A stretch of 46,749 nucleotides of DNA, from contig JAEZJW010000097.1 of the NCBI GenBank assembly GCA_023415595.1, positions 1 to 46,749 of the forward strand, written 5' to 3'. The stretch is from Bacillota bacterium. Lineage in GTDB: Bacteria; Bacillota; Clostridia; Lachnospirales; Lachnospiraceae. Below, piece by piece: positions 26,571 through 34,555 of the stretch (positions are counted from its first letter, which is position 1; each line of letters opens with the position of its first letter). The position numbers and the translations under genes were made by a program. The notes below the pieces were generated by a model that had not been told where the DNA came from, did not search any database, and was given only the letters and a program-made list of their open reading frames with translations.

Positions 26571-27713
26571 ATGGTGCAAAACCTATACAACCAGAATATT
26601 CTGATCTATATTTATGCGGGTCTATGTGGTCTGGGGCTTCTTGTCCGTTTTATCTTGGAGCTGATACATATTCGGCTTATCTCCGAATCGGACAACCTTG
26701 GAACCACAAAAAACAAGACCCTGAAGCACATGAAGATGAAGTTTGAGACCTGTTATAAACTTAAAATAGGTGTTAATAATGTGGATACCTTTGTGGATAA
26801 GAATATTTTAAGATACCGTTTCTGTGGACTTTTGTTATCCACATGGGAAAACATAAGTGGACAAGTTCTTCTGCTGACCTTTCTGATCGTGCCTGTCAGC
26901 ACGGTTTTCGGTGTTCTTTTTGATTGTGGACAAGATGAGATTATTAATGCAGGTGCTGTTGGTATTCTGACAGGCTCCATTATAATCCTTGTGGATAGAA
27001 TCGTTAACCTGTCGGCCAAGAAGAGAATAATCCGTCTGAACCTGATGGATTATCTGGAGAATTTCTGCAAGGTCAGGCTGGAGCAGGAGGTCTTTCATCC
27101 TGAGCTGCTGGAGCAGTACCGCAAGGAGTATTTTCAAACCGCTGAGGTTAAGCAGATAAACGCAGCAGCAACCGTAACCAAGGACGACTCAAAAAGTGAA
27201 ATTAACAGGAGAAGAGAAGCAAGGTTAAGAAAAGAGGAAGAGAAGAGAGCGATGCTACTTAAGAGGGAAGAAGAGCAGAAGCGGATAGAGGAAGCAAGGA
27301 AAGAAGAAGAAAGCAGAAAGCAGGAGGAAAGAAAGAGGCTGGCTGCCAAGAGAAGGGAAGAAGAACTCTTAAAGCTGGAAGAAGAGAGGGAGGCTCTGGA
27401 GCGCAGGAGAGCTGAAATGAAGAAAAAAGCGGATGATAAGCAGCAGATGTACGGGAAAAAGCCACTCAGAACAGAGGAGATAACAAAATCCATCCGGAAA
27501 GCTGAGGAAGAATATGCAGCTGCAAAAAAGAGTGAGAGCATAAAACAGGCGTTGGCGACTGAAGAGGAGATTGCGGCTGAGATGGAAGTTGCGGTAAAGG
27601 AAAAAACCGAAGCAGACACAAAACCGCTGACAGCAGAAAAACCTAAGCCTAAGTCGATCAGTCCACAGGAGGAGAAGCTGATAGAAGACATCCTTAAAGA
27701 ATTCTTTGCGTAG
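26571..27713 (+). CDS. Membrane protein with long charged coiled coil; function unknown
   Basis: 380 residues. Hydrophobic segments at about 10-30, 95-115 and 125-143 make an N-terminal membrane module. From about residue 205 to 310 the sequence is a Glu/Lys/Arg-rich coiled coil (RRREARLRKEEEKRA and similar), followed by a flexible tail ending SPQEEKLIEDILKEFFA. GAGAGGGG is six bases before ATG 26571. I do not recognise the family. The large opposite-strand open frame here is an artefact of the E/K-rich coding sequence. Confidence 0.8.
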   Translation: MVQNLYNQNILIYIYAGLCGLGLLVRFILELIHIRLISESDNLGTTKNKTLKHMKMKFETCYKLKIGVNNVDTFVDKNILRYRFCGLLLSTWENISGQVLLLTFLIVPVSTVFGVLFDCGQDEIINAGAVGILTGSIIILVDRIVNLSAKKRIIRLNLMDYLENFCKVRLEQEVFHPELLEQYRKEYFQTAEVKQINAAATVTKDDSKSEINRRREARLRKEEEKRAMLLKREEEQKRIEEARKEEESRKQEERKRLAAKRREEELLKLEEEREALERRRAEMKKKADDKQQMYGKKPLRTEEITKSIRKAEEEYAAAKKSESIKQALATEEEIAAEMEVAVKEKTEADTKPLTAEKPKPKSISPQEEKLIEDILKEFFA

Positions 27714-27833
27714 AGGGCATAGGACATGTTAACTAAGATATAGGTTTCTTACACCGCCTGGCAGCAGGAGCTTCCTACGGATTGTCAGAGGAAGAACCCC
27801 TATGGCACTAAGACTATATTAAACGTTTATACC

Positions 27834-27886
27834 AACCGGAAAAGAGGACAACTCGCTTCGCGAGGACCTGTCCATCTTTTCCGGTT
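27834..27886 (+). terminator. Long hairpin, possible terminator or intergenic repeat
   Basis: AACCGGAAAAGA/TCTTTTCCGGTT 12-base stem, inner GGACA/TGTCC and CTCGC/GCGAG pairs. Only TTTG follows, so termination efficiency is doubtful. Confidence 0.5.
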
Positions 27887-27966
27887 TGTTGCGATTGGAA
27901 ATCCTATTTATAGTAAATTTAGTGGTATTTTCTGTACTAGTTACCTCATTTTAGGCAGAATCATGA

Positions 27967-27995
27967 TTGAATAAAACAAAGGTCTTTGTTAGAAT
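27967..27995 (+). promoter_or_regulatory. Promoter of pgi
   Basis: TTGAAT (27967-27972), 17 bases, TAGAAT (27990-27995). Confidence 0.6.
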
Positions 27996-28025
27996 ATAAG
28001 AAAAACAGGCAAAGGAGTATGGTAT

Positions 28026-29375
28026 ATGGCAAATAAGGTTAGCTTTGATTATTCTGCAGCGGGTAAGTTCATCCAGCCTTCTGAAATAGACATGAGCAAA
28101 AGTGCTGCGGTTGCAGCGAAGGATATGCTGGTGAACAGAACCGGTGCCGGCAATGATTATCTGGGGTGGATTGACCTTCCCATAGATTATGATAAAGAGG
28201 AATTTGCCCGGATCGAAAAGGCGGCAGAGAAGATCAAGAAGGACTCGGAAGTATTGCTTGTAATCGGGATCGGCGGTTCCTATCTCGGAGCCAGGGCTGC
28301 GATAGAGTTTTTGAGGCACAGCTTTTATAATTCCGTTTCCAAGGAGATCCGTAAGACTCCGGAGATCTATTTTGTAGGGAATAATATCAGCAGTATCTAT
28401 ATGAATCACCTGATTGAAGTAATCGGTGACAGGGATTTCTCGATCAATGTAATCAGTAAGTCAGGAACGACAACCGAGCCTGCACTCGCATTCCGTGTAT
28501 TCAAGAAGCTGCTGAATGAGAAATACGGCAGGAAGGAAGCTGCAAAGAGAATTTATGCGACAACCGATAAAGCAAAAGGTGCTTTAAAGAACCTGGCAAC
28601 GGAAGAGGGGTATGAAAGCTTTGTCGTACCCGATGATGTCGGAGGACGTTATTCCGTACTGACTGCGGTGGGATTATTGCCGATTGCCGTAAGCGGAGCT
28701 GACATTAAGAAGCTGATGGAGGGAGCCGCCAGCATGCGTAAGTATTGTCTGGAGAACCCCTATGAGCAGAATGACTCATTGAAATATGCGGCAATCCGTA
28801 ACATCCTCCTTAAGAAGGGCAAAAGCATCGAAATTCTGGTAAACTATGAGCCCTCCCTTCATTTTGTTTCGGAATGGTGGAAGCAGCTTTTTGGTGAGAG
28901 TGAAGGTAAGGACCAGAAGGGTATCTATCCTGCATCGGTTGATTTTACAACCGACCTGCACTCCATGGGACAATTCATCCAGGATGGTCAGAGAACACTC
29001 TTTGAGACAGTGGTGAATGTGGAACAGCCCTCCTCGGAGATTATTCTCGAGAAGGAAGAGGTGGATCTGGACGGGCTGAACTATCTGGCCGGAAAGAGTG
29101 TTGACTTCATTAATAAGAGTGCCATGAAGGGAACTCTGCTAGCACATACGGACGGTAATGTCCCGAATCTGATGGTTTCAGTTCCGGAGAAGAACGAGTT
29201 TTATCTGGGCGAGCTTTTCTATTTCTTTGAATTTGCCTGCGGAGTCAGCGGATATATGCTGGGTGTGAATCCGTTTGATCAGCCCGGTGTTGAGAGCTAC
29301 AAAAAGAATATGTTTGCACTGCTTGGAAAACCGGGATTTGAAGCACAGAGAGAAGAGCTTCTGAAGAGATTATAG
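28026..29375 (+). CDS. pgi: Glucose-6-phosphate isomerase
   Basis: Interconverts glucose 6-phosphate and fructose 6-phosphate in glycolysis; cytoplasmic. The 449-residue length matches the short bacterial type. Signatures visible: VIGIGGSYLGARAAIEFL, the sugar-phosphate loop NVISKSGTTTEPA, DVGGRYSVLTAVGLLP, and the C-terminal NPFDQPGVESYK with the catalytic lysine region. AAAGGAG seven bases before ATG 28026 supports the start. It has its own promoter and no strong terminator before the structured intergenic region downstream. Confidence 0.97.
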   Translation: MANKVSFDYSAAGKFIQPSEIDMSKSAAVAAKDMLVNRTGAGNDYLGWIDLPIDYDKEEFARIEKAAEKIKKDSEVLLVIGIGGSYLGARAAIEFLRHSFYNSVSKEIRKTPEIYFVGNNISSIYMNHLIEVIGDRDFSINVISKSGTTTEPALAFRVFKKLLNEKYGRKEAAKRIYATTDKAKGALKNLATEEGYESFVVPDDVGGRYSVLTAVGLLPIAVSGADIKKLMEGAASMRKYCLENPYEQNDSLKYAAIRNILLKKGKSIEILVNYEPSLHFVSEWWKQLFGESEGKDQKGIYPASVDFTTDLHSMGQFIQDGQRTLFETVVNVEQPSSEIILEKEEVDLDGLNYLAGKSVDFINKSAMKGTLLAHTDGNVPNLMVSVPEKNEFYLGELFYFFEFACGVSGYMLGVNPFDQPGVESYKKNMFALLGKPGFEAQREELLKRL

Positions 29376-29453
29376 AATATATTTGACATGGTCAGCAGAC
29401 GTTATTTCCGATACGGAGATGATGTCTGCTGTCACATTAAATACGCAAAAGAG

Positions 29454-29645
29454 TATAATATAGTAATGATATTATTGGCAGCAGGCAGTAATGAAGGGAT
29501 CGAATACATATCTTTGATCATTCGCAACCGAATCCCTTTTACCTCATACTGAGCGTAACAGATTACTGCCATGATACCTTACCAGAATAATTCGGCTGCT
29601 TAACATAGATATGCCAAACCGCCCCTTAATGAGGGGCGGTTTTGT
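29454..29645 (+). ncRNA. Candidate structured RNA downstream of pgi
   Basis: The region holds no ORF. TATAAT at 29454-29459 with a weak GTCACA 17 bases upstream could start a transcript near 29466. A perfect 9-base outer helix GGCAGTAAT (29484-29492)/ATTACTGCC (29562-29570) encloses AAGGGAT/ATCCCTT (29494-29500 with 29532-29538), extended by CGAAT/ATTCG (29501-29505 with 29520-29524), plus a small CTCA/TGAG hairpin (29543-29553). This makes a three-way junction, and a strong terminator ends it at 29645. It may be an independent small RNA or a pgi 3' UTR element. Confidence 0.45.
29616..29645. terminator. Bidirectional terminator between pgi region and hemolysin III gene
   Basis: AAACCGCCCC/GGGGCGGTTT perfect stem around CTTAATGA-like loop. 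T-rich on the + strand side; also lies three bases past the minus-strand gene's stop. Confidence 0.9.
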
Positions 29646-29647
29646 AT

Positions 29648-30316
29648 TTACGGCATGACTGCGATGTAGTTATACATCAGGATGAAGTGGCAGAGGCTGC
29701 CGCCCATGACGAAGAGGTGGAAGATCTCATGGGAGCCGAAGTATTTATGGCGGCTGTTGAAGATCGGAAGCTTCAGCGCATAGATGACTCCACCGATGGT
29801 ATAGATGATTCCCCCAGCCAGGAGCCAATAGAAGCCTGCGGCAGGAAGTGAGTTGATAATCTGCGTGAAAGCTAGGACGCAGGTCCAGCCCATTGCAATA
29901 TAGACTACAGAGGAGAACCACTTCGGGCAGTTTACCCAGAAGCCGGTTACCAGGATACCCATCGCTGCCAATCCCCAGATCAGAGCCAGTAGAATCAAGC
30001 CGATAGAATTTCCTAAGGCGATGAGGCAAATCGGAGTATAGGTACCTGCAATCAGTACATAGATCGCCATATGATCAAACTTTTTTAATCTTCGATTTAC
30101 CTTTATGGAAATGTTAAAGGTATGGTAGATGGTGCTTGCTACATATAATAAAATCATACTCAGGATAAAGATACCGAGGGAGACTGTGTGAATATACCCA
30201 GGGTTAGCCGCGGCCTTCAGAAGAAGAGGTGTGGCGGCAAACAAAGCCATGAGAGTTCCTATCAGATGCGTTACAGCACTTCCGGGATCCTTTGCCTTAA
30301 CGTTTTTTAGTGTCAT
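29648..30316 (-). CDS. Hemolysin III / PAQR-family membrane protein
   Basis: 222-residue, seven-segment membrane protein of the hemolysin III (YqfA, PAQR-like) family. Conserved features: an early SAVTHLIG motif with a metal-ligand-type His, STIYHTFN between early helices, KFDHMAIYVLIAGTYTPI, and near the C-terminus SHEIFHLFVMGGSLCHF, with His residues that form the family's metal site. The name comes from a Bacillus cereus homologue; a toxin role should not be assumed. The frame extends to 30352, but GGAGG six bases before ATG 30316 fixes the start. Confidence 0.92.
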   Translation of the reverse strand: MTLKNVKAKDPGSAVTHLIGTLMALFAATPLLLKAAANPGYIHTVSLGIFILSMILLYVASTIYHTFNISIKVNRRLKKFDHMAIYVLIAGTYTPICLIALGNSIGLILLALIWGLAAMGILVTGFWVNCPKWFSSVVYIAMGWTCVLAFTQIINSLPAAGFYWLLAGGIIYTIGGVIYALKLPIFNSRHKYFGSHEIFHLFVMGGSLCHFILMYNYIAVMP

Positions 30317-30639
30317 ATAAAGCCTCCATTCTGCCGATACAAGTGTGGACATTTATTTGCACACTTCAGCTCTTTAAGTTAGATTATGATATTAATAGTT
30401 TTGCCGGTGTCATTATTCAGTATACATCGTGCAACATAGATATAATGCTATGTAGTAATGAAAACTACGTGGTGTATAGACACATACTACAACATATCGT
30501 TTAGAAATGCAACCACTAAATAAAATATTTCAAAAATTTCTTAACTATGGTATACTATACATAGTAATTCCCTTTCATAAAAGGTTGATTACTTTATGAT
30601 AAACGGACTGAAGCGTTCCTGTTAGGAGGTTGTTTTCGT
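30317..30639. promoter_or_regulatory. Divergent intergenic region with two similar palindromes
   Basis: No gene. Palindrome A, ACATAG-8-CTATGT (30434-30453), holds a TATAAT; palindrome B, ACTATG-10-CATAGT (30544-30565), holds TATACT. TATACA/TGTATA (30421-30426 with 30473-30478) additionally encloses A. They may be operator sites of one regulator over divergent promoters, but the sequence is AT-rich. Confidence 0.35.
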
Positions 30640-30828
30640 ATGGATTTGAATGTCGGTGAGGTGGTTAAACTTAAGAAGCAGCATCCCTGTGGAAGCAGTG
30701 AATGGGAGATTTTAAGGGTGGGGATGGATTTCCGTCTGAAATGTCTTGGCTGTGGACATCAGATTATGATTCCCCGAAAGCAAGTGGAAAAAAACATCAA
30801 ACAGGTAAAGAAGCCGGATCAAACCTAG
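30640..30828 (+). CDS. DUF951 (YyzM-like) small protein
   Basis: 62-residue protein matching the DUF951 family: it begins with a VGEVVKLKKQHPCGSSEWE segment and has a CLGCGHQIMIPR zinc-knuckle-like CxxC. Usual family length is 60-70 residues. B. subtilis YyzM belongs to it. Its role is unknown; the fold suggests a small nucleic-acid- or ribosome-associated protein, but that is inference. GGAGG ten bases before ATG 30640 supports the start. A 91-base gap leads to the HAD gene. Confidence 0.9.
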   Translation: MDLNVGEVVKLKKQHPCGSSEWEILRVGMDFRLKCLGCGHQIMIPRKQVEKNIKQVKKPDQT

Positions 30829-30904
30829 AATTCTATAGATAATATGGGCAATAATTCATCACATAACTTAAAGGACAGAAGCCTTAAGATAGAAAGGATA
30901 TAGA

Positions 30905-30913
30905 ATGTAATAA
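30905..30913 (+). promoter_or_regulatory. Start-stop element AUG-UAA-UAA before the HAD gene
   Basis: The Shine-Dalgarno AAAGGA (30893-30898) is spaced for ATG 30905, but that codon is followed directly by TAA TAA. The HAD frame continues in the same phase (ATT TTA ATG GAC). A hairpin CTTAA-GG/CC-TTAAG lies at 30867-30888. Either a minimal upstream ORF or a recent mutation of the original start. Confidence 0.6.
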
Positions 30914-30919
30914 ATTTTA

Positions 30920-31552
30920 ATGGACTTGGATGGAACGATCACGAATCCCAAACAGGGAATTACCAAATCTGTGCAATATGCTCTGAAGGCGATGGGTATT
31001 GATATAGAGGATCTGGACTCCCTGACGAAGCATATCGGACCGCCATTGAAAAGTGGCTTCATGGAATATTACGGCTTCAACGATGCAGATGCCAATCTGG
31101 CGGTAGAGAAATACCGGGAGTTCTATAACATACACGGTATTTTCGATAATAATCCTTATGAGGGAAAGGAACAGCTGCTTGCTGGATGGAAGAATGCGGG
31201 CAAGAGTATCATCGTAGCTACCTCGAAGCCGGAGCCATTAGCGAGAAGAATTCTGGAGCATTTTGGGCTGGAGGTATATTTTACAGATATCTGCGGGGCT
31301 ACCTTTGATGATCAGCGTTCCGAAAAGGATGAGGTAATCCGTTACGCCCTCGAGAAGAACGGAATTACGGACCTTGCCAAGGTTGTCATGGTGGGTGACA
31401 GAAAATATGATACTGCCGGTGCCAAGGAAGTCGGTATTGCTTCCGTCGGAGTACTTTATGGTTTCGGCAGCGAAGAGGAGCTTAGGGATGCAGGGACGGA
31501 CCGGATCGCTGCAACAGTGGAGGAGTTGTATCAGGCTGTTTTAGATTTATAG
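30920..31552 (+). CDS. HAD-superfamily phosphatase (phosphoglycolate phosphatase-like), damaged or unusual 5' end
   Basis: 210 residues from ATG 30920. HAD motifs: I MDLDGT at the extreme N-terminus, II VATSKPE, III lysine in the RSEKDEVI region, IV VMVGDRKYD. It would hydrolyse a small phosphoester; substrate unknown. Relatives normally start about five residues earlier with a hydrophobic strand (such as KYILFDLDGT). Here that place reads M-stop-stop-I-L-M-DLDGT from ATG 30905, so the first strand is lost from the translated protein unless initiation occurs at ATT 30914 or the stops are bypassed. The Shine-Dalgarno is 21 bases from ATG 30920, too far. It could be a reinitiation-controlled gene or an early pseudogene; the rest is intact. 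Confidence 0.75.
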   Translation: MDLDGTITNPKQGITKSVQYALKAMGIDIEDLDSLTKHIGPPLKSGFMEYYGFNDADANLAVEKYREFYNIHGIFDNNPYEGKEQLLAGWKNAGKSIIVATSKPEPLARRILEHFGLEVYFTDICGATFDDQRSEKDEVIRYALEKNGITDLAKVVMVGDRKYDTAGAKEVGIASVGVLYGFGSEEELRDAGTDRIAATVEELYQAVLDL

Positions 31553-31581
31553 TGATCTAAGGAAGGGGATAGGTGCAAAGG

Positions 31582-32343
31582 ATGAAATTTGTGTCATGGA
31601 ATGTGAACGGCTTACGGGCATGCTTAAATAAGGGCTTTGAGGACTTTTTCCGCAGGATGGATGCAGATATCTTCTGCCTGCAGGAGACGAAGCTTCAGCC
31701 GGAGCAGGTTGAGATTAGCTTTGAGGGGTATGAGCAGTATTTTAATTCGGCGAATAGGAAGGGATATTCGGGAACAGCAATCTTCACGAAGAAGAAACCC
31801 TTAAGTGTATGCTATGATCTCTGCATGGACAGGCATAATGATGAAGGCAGGGTAATCACTTTGGAGTTTGAGGACTATTATTTTGTCACTGTATATACTC
31901 CCAACTCACAGAAGGAGCTCGCAAGGCTCGGATACCGGATGGAATGGGAGGAGGATTTCAGACATTATGTTCTCTCTCTGGACCAAAAGAAGCCGGTGGT
32001 TATCTGTGGGGATTTAAATGTAGCTCATAAGGAGATTGATCTGAAGAACCCGAAATCCAATACAAAGAGTGCTGGTTTCAGTCCGGAGGAGAGAGAGAAA
32101 TTCTCGAAGCTTCTGGAGAGCGGTTTTACCGATACCTTCCGCTACCTATATCCCGATAAGGAAGATGCTTATACCTGGTGGTCTTATATGTTTAATGCCA
32201 GGGAGAAGAATGTGGGATGGCGGATTGATTATTTTCTGGTTTCAGATCGGTTGAAGGATAAGATCAAGGATAGTATACTGCATATGGATGTACTTGGGAG
32301 TGATCATTGTCCCGTGGAGCTTAAGTTGGAACAGGACAGCTGA
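31582..32343 (+). CDS. xth: Exodeoxyribonuclease III
   Basis: DNA repair AP endonuclease/3'-5' exonuclease of the EEP fold, 253 residues. Motifs: MKFVSWNVNGLRAC at the start, FCLQETKLQ (metal-binding Glu), YTPNSQ, GDLNVAHKEID (catalytic Asp/Asn), WWSYM and the C-terminal GSDHCPVELKL (Asp-His). GTG 31573 is in frame, but ATG 31582 with AGGTG six bases upstream gives the canonical N-terminus. It follows the HAD gene by 29 bases and is probably in one operon with it and the cyclase gene. Confidence 0.95.
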   Translation: MKFVSWNVNGLRACLNKGFEDFFRRMDADIFCLQETKLQPEQVEISFEGYEQYFNSANRKGYSGTAIFTKKKPLSVCYDLCMDRHNDEGRVITLEFEDYYFVTVYTPNSQKELARLGYRMEWEEDFRHYVLSLDQKKPVVICGDLNVAHKEIDLKNPKSNTKSAGFSPEEREKFSKLLESGFTDTFRYLYPDKEDAYTWWSYMFNAREKNVGWRIDYFLVSDRLKDKIKDSILHMDVLGSDHCPVELKLEQDS

Positions 32344-32394
32344 TATCTGTTCTCTGGTCTTGTGTTGCCTCGTTGGGCAGAAGGAGTAATAAAT

Positions 32395-32988
32395 ATGAAA
32401 ATATATGATATTACGCAGGAGCTGTTTGGAGGAAGGGTATATCCCGGTGATCCTGCACCCAGATATGAGAGGGTTCTTAAACTTTCGGAAGGAGCCCCCT
32501 GTAATTTAACAACGCTCACTCTCGGTGCTCATAATGCGACCCACATGGATGCACCTTATCATTTTTATGATAATGGTAAGACCATTGAACAGCTGGATCT
32601 GCATCGCTGTATCGGACCCTGCAGTGTAGTGGATCTGTCTGATAAGAACGGGGAGGAGTTGGAGAGTTTCCTCTCATGCTGCAGTAAGAGAATCCTGATT
32701 AAAGGGGATACGGTAATAACACTGGAGCTCGCAAAGCTTTTTAATCAGCACCAGATCGTTCTTGTAGGAGTTGAGGGTCAGAGTGTTGGTCCGGCAGATG
32801 CACCTAAGGCGGTTCATCTGGAGCTATTGAAGGAAGAGGTTGTGCTTTTGGAGGGGTTAGTACTGGCGGATATACCGGACGGGGAGTATTTTCTGTCAGC
32901 TGCACCACTTAAGCTTGGCGGCAGTGATGGTGCACCCTGCAGGGCAGTCCTTCTGTCCTTTGGAGAAACTGATACTTGTAATTATTAA
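32395..32988 (+). CDS. Cyclase-family metal-dependent hydrolase (kynurenine formamidase-like)
   Basis: 197-residue enzyme of the cyclase/arylformamidase family. The metal-binding signature HNATHMDAPYHF is present, preceded by a YPGDPAPRYER segment typical of the family, and followed by GVEGQSVGP and DIPDGEYFLSAAPLKLGG. The reaction is probably hydrolysis of an amide or ester, but the substrate is not known. Start ATG 32395 has AAGGAG upstream; an earlier in-frame ATG at 32362 lacks a site. Confidence 0.9.
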   Translation: MKIYDITQELFGGRVYPGDPAPRYERVLKLSEGAPCNLTTLTLGAHNATHMDAPYHFYDNGKTIEQLDLHRCIGPCSVVDLSDKNGEELESFLSCCSKRILIKGDTVITLELAKLFNQHQIVLVGVEGQSVGPADAPKAVHLELLKEEVVLLEGLVLADIPDGEYFLSAAPLKLGGSDGAPCRAVLLSFGETDTCNY

Positions 32989-33052
32989 GCGAAAATTGTA
33001 TACTCATGGTAGGAGAAGGCACATAAGAAAATGGATAGGGGTGTAAAAGACG

Positions 33053-34132
33053 ATGGAAGCGGTGAGGATAAGAACTGACCAGGCAGAGGTCGGAATGGTA
33101 GTTGCCACGGATGTATATACTTCAAATAACCAGCTGATTCTTACAAAAGGAACGAAGCTGGATGAACGCATGATTACCAGATTGAGATTTTACAATATCT
33201 ATGGGCTTTTCGTCTTTAAAGGTGAATTCGAGGAGGAAGGCCATAAAGAGGAATCCTACATAGACATGCTTCGCAACACAGCTGAATTCAAGAAGTTCAA
33301 CCGATCCTACGTAGAGTCAGTCAGCAGTGTGGAGCAGAGCTTCCAAAGTATCCTTGTTAACACGGATGGAGGGGACATCAACATAGATGCTCTTCTGGCT
33401 GATACGGATAAGATCCTGCATGAAGGCCGGAATGGAGCACATATTTTCGAGATGCTTCATGGTATCCGTGATTATGATGACATGACCTATGTACACTCCC
33501 TGAATGTTTCCCTGATCTGCAGTATCTTTGGTGCCTGGCTGAAGCTTCCTAAGGAGGAGATCAGAATCCTGTCACTGGGAGGACTGCTGCATGATATCGG
33601 CAAGATGCTGGTACCGAGGGATGTTCTGACGAAAGCAGACAAGCTTACAAACGATGAGTATGAGGTAATTAAGCTTCATGCAATCAAGGGGTATCAGGCG
33701 CTGAAGGATTATCCGATAGACATCCGTGTTAAATATGCAGCACTTATGCATCATGAGAGATGTGACGGCTCCGGATATCCAAACGGCTTCAAATCCGATC
33801 AGATCGAAGAGTTCTCTAAGATAATCGCAATAGCGGATGTATACGATGCGATGACCTCAAACCGGCGTTACAGGAAAGCCATCTGTCCCTTTGATGTAGT
33901 GGAGAATTTTGAGCGGGACGGCTTCCTTAAATATGATCCCGGGTACCTGATGATATTCATGGAGCGGATCGTTCAATCCTACCTGCATAACATTGTTCGT
34001 TTAAGTGACGGCCGTGAGGGTGAAGTAGTCATGATTAATAAGCTGGCGCTGTCAAGACCGGTAATACGTACAGGAAATGACTTTATCGATCTTTCGAAGG
34101 AGCATAGAGTGTCCATCGATTGTATCATTTAA
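33053..34132 (+). CDS. HD-GYP domain protein (probable c-di-GMP phosphodiesterase), paralogue 2
   Basis: 359 residues, collinear with the protein at 7694-8776 (same ITRLRFYNI-type N-terminal region and the same C-terminus, MINKLALSRPVIRTG). HD in LLHDIGK, then MHHERCDGSGYP and IAIADVYDAMTSNRRYR. All metal ligands expected of an HD-GYP phosphodiesterase appear present. Shine-Dalgarno is modest (AGGGG, 11 bases from ATG). Together with the first copy and the GGDEF protein it suggests active c-di-GMP turnover. Confidence 0.92.
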   Translation: MEAVRIRTDQAEVGMVVATDVYTSNNQLILTKGTKLDERMITRLRFYNIYGLFVFKGEFEEEGHKEESYIDMLRNTAEFKKFNRSYVESVSSVEQSFQSILVNTDGGDINIDALLADTDKILHEGRNGAHIFEMLHGIRDYDDMTYVHSLNVSLICSIFGAWLKLPKEEIRILSLGGLLHDIGKMLVPRDVLTKADKLTNDEYEVIKLHAIKGYQALKDYPIDIRVKYAALMHHERCDGSGYPNGFKSDQIEEFSKIIAIADVYDAMTSNRRYRKAICPFDVVENFERDGFLKYDPGYLMIFMERIVQSYLHNIVRLSDGREGEVVMINKLALSRPVIRTGNDFIDLSKEHRVSIDCII

Positions 34133-34160
34133 TACGAATAATACCAGTTCATTACATAAG

Positions 34161-34218
34161 AAAGAGGAGGTAAGGTGCCCCCCCAGAATAACAGGGGAGG
34201 CATACTTACCTCCTCTTT
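34161..34218. terminator. Bidirectional terminator between HD-GYP paralogue 2 and azlD
   Basis: AAAGAGGAGGTAAG/CTTACCTCCTCTTT perfect 14-base stem with an inner CCCC/GGGG hairpin. The azlD stop codon lies inside the stem edge. Confidence 0.9.
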
Positions 34219-34555
34219 ATGCTATGAAAACATATTGTACCAGAATCATATAGAGCAGGGATCCGCAGCCGATGCTAAGAAGTGTATTCTTCCTCCAGAG
34301 ATGGAGAACAACAATGGCGGCAATACTGATTAATTCCGGTAGCCCATGTGTTCCGCCGACGAAGGAGATATTCCTCAGGCAATAGACCACCAGCATACCG
34401 GTCACCGTAAAAGGAAGAATATCAGCCAGATATTTTATGTACTTTGGTATGTTCCTTTTCTCCGGGAACAGGAGGAAGGGTAAGGCCCGGGTAGTCACAG
34501 TTCCCAGAACCACCAGGCCGAAGAAGAGAAATAATTGTCCTGTGGTATAATCCAT
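34217..34555 (-). CDS. azlD: AzlD-type branched-chain amino acid export subunit
   Basis: 112-residue small membrane protein with about four hydrophobic segments: LFLFFGLVVLGTVTTRALPF near the start, DILPFTVTGMLVVYCL, and the C-terminal IGCGSLLYMILVQYVFI. This is typical of AzlD, which pairs with AzlC to export branched-chain amino acids. Its start overlaps the azlC stop by one base (TGATG), so the two are translationally coupled. The stop lies within the terminator. Confidence 0.92.
   Translation of the reverse strand: MDYTTGQLFLFFGLVVLGTVTTRALPFLLFPEKRNIPKYIKYLADILPFTVTGMLVVYCLRNISFVGGTHGLPELISIAAIVVLHLWRKNTLLSIGCGSLLYMILVQYVFIA

Noticed and set aside
26480..26746. 88-codon + strand ORF overlapping the coiled-coil membrane protein
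   Set aside because: Starts upstream of the promoter -10 and runs out of frame through the real gene.
27134..27727. 197-codon minus-strand ORF rich in Ser/Leu
   Set aside because: Mirror of the Glu/Lys-rich coiled coil on the + strand; typical shadow frame without its own start signals.
29648..30316. Calling the hemolysin III homologue a toxin
   Set aside because: The PAQR-like family is widespread in non-pathogens and the sequence gives no support for haemolytic activity.
30905..31552. Calling the HAD gene a definite pseudogene
   Set aside because: All catalytic motifs and the rest of the frame are intact; only the first few codons are affected, so both regulation and damage remain possible.
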